The notes under the pieces were generated by a model. The model did no database searches. It was given only the letters and a program-made list of their open reading frames with translations, and was not told the origin of the DNA. A DNA stretch of 64,000 nt from Micromonospora lupini (lineage in GTDB: Bacteria > Actinomycetota > Actinomycetes > Mycobacteriales > Micromonosporaceae), in contig NZ_JAPENL010000002.1 in NCBI RefSeq assembly GCF_026342015.1, positions 191,001-255,000 of the forward strand, read 5' to 3'. Position numbers and translations under genes: made by a program. The stretch's first letter is position 1. Each line of letters opens with the position of its first letter. Of this stretch, positions 20,821 through 29,353 are shown piece by piece.

Positions 20821-21468
20821 TCACGCCCCCTGGACGTCGACGAGATCCGGAACGACGTCGCGCAGCTTCTCCAGCGGAATCGCGCCGGCTCGCAGCAGCT
20901 GCGGCACCTCGCCGGTCAGGTCCACGATCGTGCTCGGCACCGGATCCGGGCAGGGCCCGGCCTCCAGGTACGCGCGCACCGAGTAGCTGAGCTGGTCACG
21001 CGCCTCCTCGGCGGTCACCGCCGCCGGCTGGCCCGTCTTGTTGGCCGAGGAGACCGCCATCGGGCCGGTCTCCCGCAGCACCTCCAGAGCCACCGGGTGC
21101 AGCGGCATCCGCACCGCCACAGTGCCCGTCTTGTCGCCCAGGTCCCACTGCAGGCTCGGCGAGTGCTCGACCACGATCGTCAGCGCACCCGGCCAGAACG
21201 CCTCCACCAGGTCCCGTGCTGCCGTGGGCAGCGAGAAGACCAACCCGTCCAGGGTGTGTCGCGAACCGATCAGCACCGGCGGCGGCATCTGCCGGGTCCG
21301 GCCCTTCGCGTCCAGCAGCGCCTTGACCGCGTAGGGCGTGAACGCGTCCGCGCCGATCCCGTAGACCGTGTCCGTCGGGAGGACGACCAGCTCGCCGTTC
21401 TTGACCGCCTCGATGGCCGCAGCGATGCCGCGGTCCCGATCGGCGGGCGATCGGCAGTCGTAGAGCAT
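20821..21468 (-). CDS. tsaC: L-threonylcarbamoyladenylate synthase (Sua5/YrdC/YciO)
   Basis: 215 residues. Makes threonylcarbamoyl-AMP from threonine, bicarbonate and ATP, the first step of t6A37 in ANN-decoding tRNAs. GGELVVLPTDTVYGIGADA-like text (LVVLPTDTVYGIGADAF), TVAVRMPLH and GPMAVSSANKTGQPA are the YrdC-domain landmarks. The ATG at 21468 overlaps the prmC TGA; a GTG at 21471 is the alternative. There is no C-terminal Sua5 domain, so it is the short TsaC form. Confidence 0.93.
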   Translation of the reverse strand: MLYDCRSPADRDRGIAAAIEAVKNGELVVLPTDTVYGIGADAFTPYAVKALLDAKGRTRQMPPPVLIGSRHTLDGLVFSLPTAARDLVEAFWPGALTIVVEHSPSLQWDLGDKTGTVAVRMPLHPVALEVLRETGPMAVSSANKTGQPAAVTAEEARDQLSYSVRAYLEAGPCPDPVPSTIVDLTGEVPQLLRAGAIPLEKLRDVVPDLVDVQGA

Positions 21469-22415
21469 CACGAGGAGTCAGTCTGCCACGCCGGCCCGGG
21501 CATCGTGTGCTGGCCGTCCGCCCGTCGGGACGCGGTGGCGTAGCGAGGGCGTCCGGTGAGGTCCGGATGCTCCGCGACGGCCTCGAACCGGCCGTCGGAG
21601 GCGAACAACGCCGGCACCGCCACGTCGTGCGTGTCGTCGTGCTCGACCCCGATGACGCCGCCGGGGCGTAGCAGCGCCGCAGCCCGGCTGATCACCGGAC
21701 GGATCACCGCCAGACCGTCCACGCCGCCGAAGACCGCCTCCGCCGGATCGTGCGCGGCCACCTCCGGCGGCACCACCACCTCCACCGGCACGTACGGCGG
21801 GTTGCAGAGCAGCACGTCCACCCGGCCCACCAGGTCGGCAAGCAGGTCCGGCGCCGTCACGTCGGCCTCGACCACCTCGATCGGCCGGTCGCCCGCGGCG
21901 GCCCGCTCGGCCGCGTTGCGGCGCAGCCACGCCAGCGCCGCCGTGGACCGCTCGACCGCGATCACCCGCGCGCCGGGCAGCTCCTGCGCCACCGCCAGGG
22001 CGATCGCGCCGGTGCCGCTGCACAGATCCACGACCAGCGGCTCAGGTCTGCCGCGCCCCTGCTCGACACCCCAGCCCGCAAGCAACTCCGTCTCCGGGCG
22101 GGGCACGAAGACGCCCGGACCGACAGCCAGCTCCAGATGCCGGAAGCCCGCCCGACCGGTCAGGTGCTGCAACGGCTCCCGGCCGGCGCGACGGCCGACC
22201 AGCTCGTCGAGCCGGGCCAGCTGGGCGTCGTCCAGGTCGTCGGCGAGCGCCAGGCGACCCCGGGGCACCCCCAGCACGTACGCCGCCAGCAGCTCGGCCT
22301 CCACGCGCGCCGGGCCCACCCCGGCGGCGGCGAGCGCCCGCGCCGCGCGGGCGACCGCGGCGGACGGACGGGTACGGCCTGTCCCTTCGGGGGGGTGTTG
22401 CGGCAGAGTGGTCAC
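21468..22415 (-). CDS. prmC: peptide chain release factor N5-glutamine methyltransferase
   Basis: 315 residues. Methylates the Gln of the GGQ loop of RF1 and RF2. The N-terminal helical domain (VEAELLAAYVLGVPRGRL, GREPLQHLTG) and the Rossmann methyltransferase domain (PETELLAGWG, VVDLCSGTGAIALAVA, CNPPYVP with the NPPY motif) are intact. The open frame runs far upstream, but I start at the GTG at 22415 (TTLPQHPPEG) because further upstream it is antisense to the GGDEF gene. prfA, the substrate gene, lies nearby but is separated by the GGDEF gene on the other strand. Confidence 0.94.
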   Translation of the reverse strand: MTTLPQHPPEGTGRTRPSAAVARAARALAAAGVGPARVEAELLAAYVLGVPRGRLALADDLDDAQLARLDELVGRRAGREPLQHLTGRAGFRHLELAVGPGVFVPRPETELLAGWGVEQGRGRPEPLVVDLCSGTGAIALAVAQELPGARVIAVERSTAALAWLRRNAAERAAAGDRPIEVVEADVTAPDLLADLVGRVDVLLCNPPYVPVEVVVPPEVAAHDPAEAVFGGVDGLAVIRPVISRAAALLRPGGVIGVEHDDTHDVAVPALFASDGRFEAVAEHPDLTGRPRYATASRRADGQHTMPGPAWQTDSS

Positions 22416-22487
22416 GCGACAATCATGAGGCGTCACGGACGACGCCACGAACCTGTGCGTCAAGACGCACACGGCAGGAGGTTGTGG

Positions 22488-24035
22488 GTGGGCTGGCTCG
22501 ACCGGGTCGAGGACCAGGTTGACACCCTCACGCAGGCGCGGGCTTTGCAAGAAGCAAGTCGCTCCGCGGAGTCGTACGCGTTGTTGGAGCGGGTGATCCG
22601 CACCACCACCGACCCGACGGCCCGCGCGGACGCCCTGGTGCAGCGCCTCTCCGCGCTGATCAATCTCGGTCGGACGGCGGAGTTCACCCGGGCCATCGAG
22701 GAGGCGTCGGCGGCCGTTCGCGATCTCGCCGAGCCCTACCTGCACGGGCACCTCAACGCGCTGGCTGCGCTCGCCGCGCACCATCAGGGCGCGCTTGACC
22801 GCTGCGTCACCCACCTCGTCAAGGCCGCCCGGGCGCTGAGCGCCGTGGAGGACCCGGACCGGGACACCGCGTGGGGCTGGCACGACCTCGCGATGGCCTA
22901 CAGCTACCTGAGCTTCCACGGCTACGCCCTGGGCGCGATCGAACGCGCGCGGCAGCTCGGGTTGACCGCCGGCATCCCGGAGGAGACCTTCGCCGCACCG
23001 GGCATCCGGCTGCGCAACGCCGTGGCGCTGGACCACAACGGGGACAGCGACGGCTGCCTGCGGGTGCTGCGGGACGTCGCTGCCGACCTGGCCCGGTTCG
23101 TCCGCAGCGGGCGGGCGGGTCGACTGCGCCCGAGCAGCCTCGCCGCGTACGGCTACTCGGCGGCACGGCAGGCAGCGCTCGGCGACCCGTTGGAGTCGAC
23201 AGGCGAGGCCGAGCCGTCCCACCTGCTCAGCCACGGCGGGGACAGCGCCCGGGCACGGGACATGCGACAGCTCGGCATGGTCTGCCTGGCCGTCGCGGAC
23301 GGTCGGCCCATCGAGGCGGTCGCCCGGCTGGACACCATCCGGGTGTCCACCGAGACGCTCGGCGCGGCCGAGCCGGCCCGGCTGCGCAGCATCGCGCTGG
23401 CCCGCGCCGGCGACCACTCGGCGGCGCACCGTGCCGACCGGCTGGCGTTCCGGCTCGCCGCCCAACGCAACGACCGACTGCGCGACGTCTACATCGACGG
23501 CATCGCCGCCCGGATCGACCACGAGGAGATGCGTCGGGAGGCGGCACGGTACGAGGGCGAGGCGCTTACCGACCCGCTCACCGGACTGCCCAACAGGCGT
23601 CGGCTGGAGCGGTACATCACCGCCGTCGTCACCCGGGGCGAGCGGGTGGTCATCGGCGTCTGCGACCTGGACGGCTTCAAGGCTGTCAACACCCGCCACG
23701 GGCACCACTCGGGCGACCTGGTGCTGCAACGCATCGCCGGGGTGATCAACCGGGTGATGCGCCGGGGTGACTTCGTGGCCCGCTACGGCGGGGACGAGTT
23801 CGTGGTGGTGCTCCCGGAGACCGGCATGACCGAGGCCGCCGAGGTGGCCCGCCGGATCGAGGCGGCGGTGCGCAGCGAGGACTGGGAGTCCCTGGTGCCC
23901 GGCACCCCGGTCGGAGTGAGCATCGGCTTCGCGGAGGTCTCCGGCGGCGGCGGGCTGCGCGACGCGCTCAGCGTCGCCTTCGAGCAGGCCGACCGGGAGA
24001 TGCTGCGCGCGAAGTCACGCCCCCGCGCGAGCTGA
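22488..24035 (+). CDS. diguanylate cyclase with N-terminal helical (TPR-like) sensor region
   Basis: 515 residues. The C-terminal GGDEF domain (about residues 355-510) has DPLTGLPNRRRLE, CDLDGFKAVNTRHGH and YGGDEFVVVLP, so the active site looks intact, and RRGD five residues before it forms an RxxD inhibitory site. It should make cyclic-di-GMP. The first ~340 residues are helical with TPR-like repeats and no membrane helix, so it is probably cytosolic. No EAL domain is present. The GTG at 22488 follows AGGAGG (22476-22481) with ideal spacing; the earlier ATG at 22425 lacks this. It lies on the opposite strand between prmC and prfA. Confidence 0.92.
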   Translation: MGWLDRVEDQVDTLTQARALQEASRSAESYALLERVIRTTTDPTARADALVQRLSALINLGRTAEFTRAIEEASAAVRDLAEPYLHGHLNALAALAAHHQGALDRCVTHLVKAARALSAVEDPDRDTAWGWHDLAMAYSYLSFHGYALGAIERARQLGLTAGIPEETFAAPGIRLRNAVALDHNGDSDGCLRVLRDVAADLARFVRSGRAGRLRPSSLAAYGYSAARQAALGDPLESTGEAEPSHLLSHGGDSARARDMRQLGMVCLAVADGRPIEAVARLDTIRVSTETLGAAEPARLRSIALARAGDHSAAHRADRLAFRLAAQRNDRLRDVYIDGIAARIDHEEMRREAARYEGEALTDPLTGLPNRRRLERYITAVVTRGERVVIGVCDLDGFKAVNTRHGHHSGDLVLQRIAGVINRVMRRGDFVARYGGDEFVVVLPETGMTEAAEVARRIEAAVRSEDWESLVPGTPVGVSIGFAEVSGGGGLRDALSVAFEQADREMLRAKSRPRAS

Positions 24036-24130
24036 CCACCGGCGGCCGGTGCGGCCGCCGCGTCGGGCGGGGCGAGGCAGGCGGCGGCGTCCGCGACCCG
24101 CGCCGGCCCACCGGGCCGGCGGCGGCAGGG

Positions 24131-25219
24131 TCAGCGGCGGGTCAGCTCGGTGTCGCCGGCCAGCCGGGCGGCGCGGTCGGCCTCGGCCAGGGCGTCCAGC
24201 ACCCCGTCCAGGTCGCCGGCGAGCGCCAGATCCAGGTTGTACGCGGTGTAGCCGATCCGGTGGTCGGTGATCCGGTTCTGCGGGAAGTTGTACGTGCGGA
24301 TCCGCTCCGAGCGGTCCACGGTGCGCACCTGCGCCTTGCGGGCGTCCGAGGCGGCGGCGTCGGCCTGCTCCTGCGCGGCGGCCAGGAGCCGGGCCCGCAG
24401 GATCCGCATCGCCTGCTCCCGGTTCTGCAACTGGGACTTCTCGTTCTGGCAGGAGACGACGATGCCTGTCGGCAGGTGGGTGATCCGCACCGCGGAGTCC
24501 GTGGTGTTCACCGACTGGCCGCCCGGCCCGGACGAGCGGAACACGTCGATCCGCAGCTCGTTGGCGTCGATGGTGACGTCGACGTCCTCGGCCTCCGGCA
24601 GCACCAGCACCCCGGCGGCGCTCGTGTGGATCCGGCCCTGCGACTCGGTGACCGGGACGCGCTGCACCCGGTGCACGCCGCCCTCCCACTTGAGGCGCGA
24701 CCAGACGCCGTTGCCACCCTCGGGCACGCCCTTCGTCTTGATCGACAGCGAGACGTCCTTGACTCCGCCGAGGTCCGAGTCCTGCGCGTCGATCACCTCG
24801 GTGATCCAGCCGTGCCGCTCGGCGTAGCGGGTGTACATCCGCAGCAGGTCGCCGGCGAACAGCGCCGACTCCTCACCGCCCTCACCGGCCTTGATCTCGA
24901 CGATGACGTCCTTGGCGTCGTGCGGGTCACGCGGGATGAGCAGCTCGGCGAGACGCTCCTCCAGCGCCGGCAGGGACGCCGCGATCGCCTCGGTCTCGGC
25001 CGCGAACGAGGGGTCCTCGGCGGCCAGCTCGCGGGCCGCGGCCAGGTCGGCGCGCGCCTGCTCCAGCTCACCGGCGGCCTTGTGCAGCGGCACCAGCGCG
25101 GCGTACCGGCGACCCACCCGGCGCGCGGTGGCCTGGTCGGCGTGGATGGCCGGGTCGGCCAGCCGCTTCTCCAGCTCCGCGTACTCGTCGAGGAGGCCGG
25201 CCAGACGCTCGCTGCTCAT
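24131..25219 (-). CDS. prfA: peptide chain release factor 1
   Basis: 362 residues. Recognises UAA and UAG stop codons and releases the peptide. The GGQ loop is [19 protein letters not shown], and [22 protein letters not shown] and [13 protein letters not shown] are class I release-factor signatures. I start at the ATG at 25219 ([10 protein letters not shown]). It is near prmC, which modifies its GGQ glutamine. The frame between its stop and the GGDEF stop (24036-24130) is a short GC-rich convergent spacer with dyad symmetry. Confidence 0.97.
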   Translation of the reverse strand: MSSERLAGLLDEYAELEKRLADPAIHADQATARRVGRRYAALVPLHKAAGELEQARADLAAARELAAEDPSFAAETEAIAASLPALEERLAELLIPRDPHDAKDVIVEIKAGEGGEESALFAGDLLRMYTRYAERHGWITEVIDAQDSDLGGVKDVSLSIKTKGVPEGGNGVWSRLKWEGGVHRVQRVPVTESQGRIHTSAAGVLVLPEAEDVDVTIDANELRIDVFRSSGPGGQSVNTTDSAVRITHLPTGIVVSCQNEKSQLQNREQAMRILRARLLAAAQEQADAAASDARKAQVRTVDRSERIRTYNFPQNRITDHRIGYTAYNLDLALAGDLDGVLDALAEADRAARLAGDTELTRR

Positions 25220-25297
25220 GCTGCGGATGCTCCTTCGAGGATGCGACACCGGCCGGCTCGTTGGCCGGACGCCGGGCGGAAACAGGCAGAACGCGGA

Positions 25298-25336
25298 CGG
25301 CGCCCGTGTCCGGTGGAAAACCGGACACGGGCGCCG
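25298..25336 (-). terminator. hairpin terminator after rpmE
   Basis: A perfect 16-base stem (CGGCGCCCGTGTCCGG, complement at 25321-25336) with a 7-base loop lies 9 bases after the rpmE stop. No U-run follows on the minus strand, a form common in actinobacteria. Confidence 0.8.
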
Positions 25337-25345
25337 AACGGGGAG

Positions 25346-25570
25346 TTACTTGGCCTTCTTGGCCTGAACCTTGGCGTACTTCTGCTGGAACTTCGCGACC
25401 CGGCCGGCGGTGTCGAGAACGCGCTGCTTACCGGTGTAGAACGGGTGGCAGGCGCTGCAGGTCTCGACGTGGATCGCCCCGCCCTTGGCGGTGCTGCGGG
25501 TCGTGAACGTGTTACCGCAGGAGCAGCTGACCTCGGTGGTCACGTACTCCGGGTGGATGTTTGCCTTCAT
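25346..25570 (-). CDS. rpmE: 50S ribosomal protein L31, zinc-binding form
   Basis: 74 residues. [10 protein letters not shown] and HPFYTGKQR are L31 landmarks. Four cysteines in SCSCGN and ETCSACHP mark the zinc-binding (C+) paralogue. Many actinobacteria carry a second, zinc-independent L31 under Zur control elsewhere; none is in this window. A hairpin terminator follows it immediately. It lies upstream of prfA on the same strand, in the classic rho-rpmE-prfA order, though the pnk gene interrupts the rho-rpmE link. Confidence 0.97.
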   Translation of the reverse strand: MKANIHPEYVTTEVSCSCGNTFTTRSTAKGGAIHVETCSACHPFYTGKQRVLDTAGRVAKFQQKYAKVQAKKAK

Positions 25571-25845
25571 CTCGCCTCGGTCCTCTCGTTGGTGGTCGCC
25601 GGGTCGCCGTCATCACTCGTCGCGCCGTACGCGACGGGCTCGGGCGTGAACCGGAACCGGTGGCCGATTGACCAGTGTGCCATGGGCCTGAGCCGACCCG
25701 GCAAGCGGGCCGCACACCTCGTCCGGCATCGTCAACACGTGCCTACCCGTCCGCATTCCCGCCCCCTCCCGGGGCATTCGCGCACTCCGGGGACCACCGC
25801 CGCGTACCCCACCGGGGGTACGCCTGTCGAGCCGGAGGTGCGCCG

Positions 25846-26742
25846 ATGACCCGACTCATCGCGACCCGGGGGCTGCCCGCCTCGGGCAAGACCACCTTCG
25901 CCCGTACGCTCCAGCCGTCCGTGGCGCGGGTCAACCGGGACGACCTGCGCCGGATGCTGCACGGCGAACGGCTGTTCACCAAGTGGGCCGAGGCTCAGGT
26001 GACAGTCGTGCAGCGGGCCCAGGTGGAGGCGCTGCTGCGGGCTCGGGCGGACGTCTGCGTGGACGACACCAACCTGCGCGCCCGCGCCCTGCGCGACTGG
26101 GCCGAGCTGGCAGCGCGACACGGCGCGGATTTCGAGGTGCACGACTTCACCGACGTACCGCTTGACGAGTGCCTGCGCCGCGACGCCGCCCGCCCGGCGG
26201 CCGAGCAGGTCGGCGCGGACGCGATCCGTCAGCTGCACGAGCGGTACCTGAAGGGGCGGACCCTGCCCCTGCCGGTGCCGCAGGCCCGCAGCGGAGGACC
26301 CGCCGCCGTGCACCCGCCGTCGACAGAACCGCCGGAGATCGTTCTGGTGGACATCGACGGCACCGTCGCGCTGGCCGTGTCCCGCAGCCCGTACGACATG
26401 ACCCGGGTGAGCCAGGACCAGCCGAACCCGGCGGTGATCGCGGCGGTCCGAGCCATGCACGCCGCCGGGTACGGGGTGGTCTTCTGCTCCGGGCGGGACG
26501 CCTCGGCCCGACCGGCGACCGAGGCGTGGCTGGCCCGGCACGTCCGAGTCCCCTATCTCGGCCTGCACCTACGCGCCGTCGGCGACACCCGGAAGGACTC
26601 GATCGTCAAGCGGGAGATCTACGACCGGGAGATCCGGGACCGTTACCGGGTGGTCGGGGTCTTCGACGACCGTGTCCACGTGGTCCGGATGTGGCGGGCT
26701 CTCGGCCTCACAGTCTTCCAGGTGGCCGACGGCGACTTCTGA
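25846..26742 (+). CDS. T4 Pnkp-like polynucleotide 5'-kinase/3'-phosphatase
   Basis: 298 residues with the full two-domain order of phage T4 Pnkp. The kinase has the P-loop GLPASGKTT (9-17) and NRDDLR (30-35), matching the T4 D35/R38 site. The acylphosphatase/HAD domain has DIDGT (169-173), PYDM near 182, CSGR (214-217), GDTRKDS (246-252) and FDDR (273-276), and ends in VADGDF as T4 ends in VASGDF. It should heal RNA or DNA ends to 5'-phosphate/3'-OH. The ATG at 25846 follows GGAGG with 7-base spacing. No ligase gene is near. Whether the natural substrate is RNA or DNA is unknown. Confidence 0.9.
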   Translation: MTRLIATRGLPASGKTTFARTLQPSVARVNRDDLRRMLHGERLFTKWAEAQVTVVQRAQVEALLRARADVCVDDTNLRARALRDWAELAARHGADFEVHDFTDVPLDECLRRDAARPAAEQVGADAIRQLHERYLKGRTLPLPVPQARSGGPAAVHPPSTEPPEIVLVDIDGTVALAVSRSPYDMTRVSQDQPNPAVIAAVRAMHAAGYGVVFCSGRDASARPATEAWLARHVRVPYLGLHLRAVGDTRKDSIVKREIYDREIRDRYRVVGVFDDRVHVVRMWRALGLTVFQVADGDF

Positions 26743-26776
26743 CGCGAGGGGTTGCCGAGGGGTTCCTGGCGGGACA

Positions 26777-26817
26777 CGACGAAGGGGCACGGCCGCGGCG
26801 GCCGTGCCCCTTCGTCG
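26777..26817. terminator. long hairpin terminator between convergent pnk and rho
   Basis: A perfect 19-base stem (CGACGAAGGGGCACGGCCG, complement at 26799-26817) with a 3-base loop lies between the two stops and can serve both strands. Confidence 0.85.
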
Positions 26818-26835
26818 TCGGTCACCCGGGAGTGG

Positions 26836-29058
26836 TTACTCCCCCGGCGTGGACTTCGCGATCTGCATCAGGAACTCGATGTTGGTGCGGGACTGCTTGA
26901 GCCGGTCCAGCAGGAGATCCATCGCCGCCTGCGAGTCCAGCGAGTGCAGCACCTTCCGGAGCTTGTGGATGATGGCCAGCTCCTCGGGTGCGAGCAGGAC
27001 CTCTTCCTTCCGGGTGCCGGACGGGTTGATGTCGATGGCCGGGAAGGTGCGCTTGTCGGCGATCTTCCGGTCCAGCTTCAGCTCCGCGTTGCCGGTGCCC
27101 TTGAACTCCTCGAAGATGACCGTGTCCGCCATGGACCCGGTCTCCACGAGCGCCGTGGCGATGATGGTCAGCGACCCACCGTTCTCGATGTTGCGGGCCG
27201 CGCCGAGGAAACGCTTCGGCGGGTAGAGCGCGGTGGAGTCGATACCACCCGACATGATCCGGCCGCTGGCCGGCGCCGCCAGGTTGTACGACCGGCCGAG
27301 CCGGGTCACCGAGTCGAGCAGGACGACGACGTCGTGCCCCAGCTCGACCAGGCGCTTGGCCCGCTCGATCGCCAGCTCCGCCACCGTCGTGTGGTCCTGC
27401 GGCGGACGGTCGAACGTGGCCGCGATGACCTCGCCCTTGATCGACCGCTGCATGTCGGTGACCTCTTCGGGCCGCTCGTCGACAAGCACCACCATGAGGT
27501 GGCACTCCGGGTTGTTCCGGGTGATCGCGTTCGCGATCGCCTGGAGCACCATCGTCTTACCCGCCTTCGGCGGCGACTGGATGAGCGCCCGCTGGCCCTT
27601 GCCGATCGGCATGACCAGGTCGATGACCCGGGTGGTCAGGATGTGCGGCTCGGTCTCCAGCCGCAGACGCTCCTGCGGGTAGAGCGGCGTGAGCTTGTAG
27701 AACTCCGGCCGCCGCCGCGCCTCGTCCGGCTCCATCCCGTTGATCGTGTCCAGCCGCATCAGCGGGTTGTACTTGTCCCGCCGCTGGTCACCCGTGTTGC
27801 CGCCCTCGCGGGCCGCACGCACCGCGCCGGTGATCGCGTCACCGCGGCGCAGACCGTACTTCTTGATCTGGGACATCGAGACGTACACGTCGTTCGGGCC
27901 GGCCAGGTAACCGGTCGTCCGCACGAAGGCGTAGTTGTCGAGCACGTCGATGATGCCGGCCACGGGGACGAGCACGTCGTCCTCGCCGACCTGCGGCTCA
28001 CGGCCACCGGTGTCCCCACCGGTCTCCGCCCGCTCGCCACGCCCGCGCCGACGGTCGCGGAAGCGGCTGCGCCGGCCACGCCGACCGCCGCCCTCACCGT
28101 CGTCGTCGTCGCTGTCCCGCTCGACACGCTGACCGCGGTCGTTGCGGTCGGTGCGCTCCGAACGGTCCGTACGCTCGGCGCGCTCGCCACGGTCGTTGCG
28201 ATCGCTCCGGTCGTTACGGTCGCCCCGGTCGTTGCGCTCGGCACGCTCGCCACGGTCGGCACGCTCGCCCCGATCGTTGCGCTCGGCACGCTCGCTCCGG
28301 TCGTTGCGGTCGCCCCGCTCGGCACGGTCGCCGCGCTCGTTGCGCTCGGTCCGATCGTTGCGGTCGGCACGCTCGCCACGGTCGGCACGCTCGCCCCGAT
28401 CGTTGCGCTCGGCCCGCTCACCGCGGTCGGAGCGCTCGGCGCGGTCGTTGCGCTCGGCGCGGTCGCGGCGGTTCTCGCCACGGTCGGGCCGCTCGCCGGC
28501 CTCCACCTCGTCGGTGCGCGCCTCGGAGGAACGGACCTCAGAGGAACGCGCCTCGGAGGAACGCGGCTCAGAGGAACGCGGCTCAGAGGTCGCTGCCTCA
28601 GAGGTGCGGGCCTCAGAGGTGCGGGCCTCAGAGGTGCGGGCCTCAGAGGTGCGAGACTCGGCCGGGGCGGTCCGGCTGCGCCGGGTACGGCCACGACCCT
28701 CGGTCGCGGTAGCCGGCTCGGCCGGCGTCTGGTCGGTGCTGCGACTCTCGGCCGCCGGGCGATCCACGGTCTCCCGCACCTCCTCACGGGCCGGAGCGGC
28801 CGCAGCCGCGACCTCGGCTCGCGGTCGAGGGGTCCCGGCGGCGTTGCCGCCCTGCCGCTCGGAGATCGCGGCGATCAGCTCACCCTTGCGCATGCGAGCC
28901 GTGCCGGAGATGCCGAGCGACGCAGCCAGGCTCTGCAGCTCTGGCAGCAGCATCGCCGACAGACCGGTGCCGCTGCGCCGACGACGGGCGGGAGCGGCAG
29001 CGGTGGCATCGCCAGCGACGTTGGAAACATCCGACGTCACGTCGGTGGTGTCGCTCAA
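26836..29058 (-). CDS. rho: transcription termination factor Rho with long repetitive N-terminal insert
   Basis: 740 residues, against 419 in E. coli. An N-terminal helical domain (about 33-70, LLPELQSLAASLGISG) is followed by about 270 residues of low complexity: Ser-Glu-Ala/Arg pentads then Arg/Asp/Glu/Asn-rich repeats. The RNA-binding domain (GIIDVLDNYAFVRTTGYL) and ATPase (SPPKAGKTMVLQAIANAI, VDERPEEVTDMQRS, Q-loop IMSGGIDSTAL, FEEFKGTGN) are intact. It unwinds RNA and ends transcription. The start is a TTG at 29058 preceded by GGGAAGGA. The 295-base gap to thrB (29059-29353) has no gene that I can see and probably carries the rho leader. Actinobacterial Rho commonly has such inserts. Confidence 0.96.
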   Translation of the reverse strand: MSDTTDVTSDVSNVAGDATAAAPARRRRSGTGLSAMLLPELQSLAASLGISGTARMRKGELIAAISERQGGNAAGTPRPRAEVAAAAAPAREEVRETVDRPAAESRSTDQTPAEPATATEGRGRTRRSRTAPAESRTSEARTSEARTSEARTSEAATSEPRSSEPRSSEARSSEVRSSEARTDEVEAGERPDRGENRRDRAERNDRAERSDRGERAERNDRGERADRGERADRNDRTERNERGDRAERGDRNDRSERAERNDRGERADRGERAERNDRGDRNDRSDRNDRGERAERTDRSERTDRNDRGQRVERDSDDDDGEGGGRRGRRSRFRDRRRGRGERAETGGDTGGREPQVGEDDVLVPVAGIIDVLDNYAFVRTTGYLAGPNDVYVSMSQIKKYGLRRGDAITGAVRAAREGGNTGDQRRDKYNPLMRLDTINGMEPDEARRRPEFYKLTPLYPQERLRLETEPHILTTRVIDLVMPIGKGQRALIQSPPKAGKTMVLQAIANAITRNNPECHLMVVLVDERPEEVTDMQRSIKGEVIAATFDRPPQDHTTVAELAIERAKRLVELGHDVVVLLDSVTRLGRSYNLAAPASGRIMSGGIDSTALYPPKRFLGAARNIENGGSLTIIATALVETGSMADTVIFEEFKGTGNAELKLDRKIADKRTFPAIDINPSGTRKEEVLLAPEELAIIHKLRKVLHSLDSQAAMDLLLDRLKQSRTNIEFLMQIAKSTPGE
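28140..28670. repeat. tandem coding repeats inside rho
   Basis: Two degenerate repeat arrays in the rho insert. From about 28514 to 28666 a 15-base unit (close to GCCTCAGAGGTGCGG) encodes Ser-Glu-Ala-Arg-Thr type pentads about ten times. From about 28140 to 28490 shorter units around CGCTCGCCACGGTCGTTG encode Arg/Asp/Glu/Asn-rich repeats. The length is likely to vary between strains. Confidence 0.85.
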
Positions 29059-29353
29059 TGGATTCCTTCCCTCGATAAGGCCGGGACTGCCCGGAGTCGG
29101 AGCTCAGGTGGCCGGGCGGCCTCGGTGCACCCGCCTCGCAAGGACGCGTCGCGGGAGTCTGTGACACAGCAGCCGGTGGTTTCCCGACCCACCAAACGTC
29201 GGTGAGCAGGTCTCGCCGTCTGCGGCGACCTGTGGAAACTGCGGTGCGGCGTGGGCCTTGGCAGGGGTGACGGGCTGACCGCCGAGAGCTTCGGGGGTGC
29301 GCCGCCCCGCAGGAGATCGCGTGCTTCGCGGCTGTGCTAGGTCTAGAGCGTAA

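Noticed and set aside
22416..23729. N-terminal extension of PrmC by over 400 residues
   Set aside because: It is antisense to the intact GGDEF gene and has no fold; the GTG at 22415 gives the usual PrmC length.
25846..26742. Pnk-like gene as a prophage remnant
   Set aside because: No phage structural, integrase or lysis genes surround it, and the flanks are housekeeping genes.
28140..28670. Possible CRISPR-like array
   Set aside because: The repeats are in frame in rho, have no constant spacers, and no cas genes are nearby.
26752..29205. An 817-codon frame antisense to rho
   Set aside because: It mirrors the rho repeats, and its composition (Val/Leu/Ala/Gly repeats) comes from the opposite codons.
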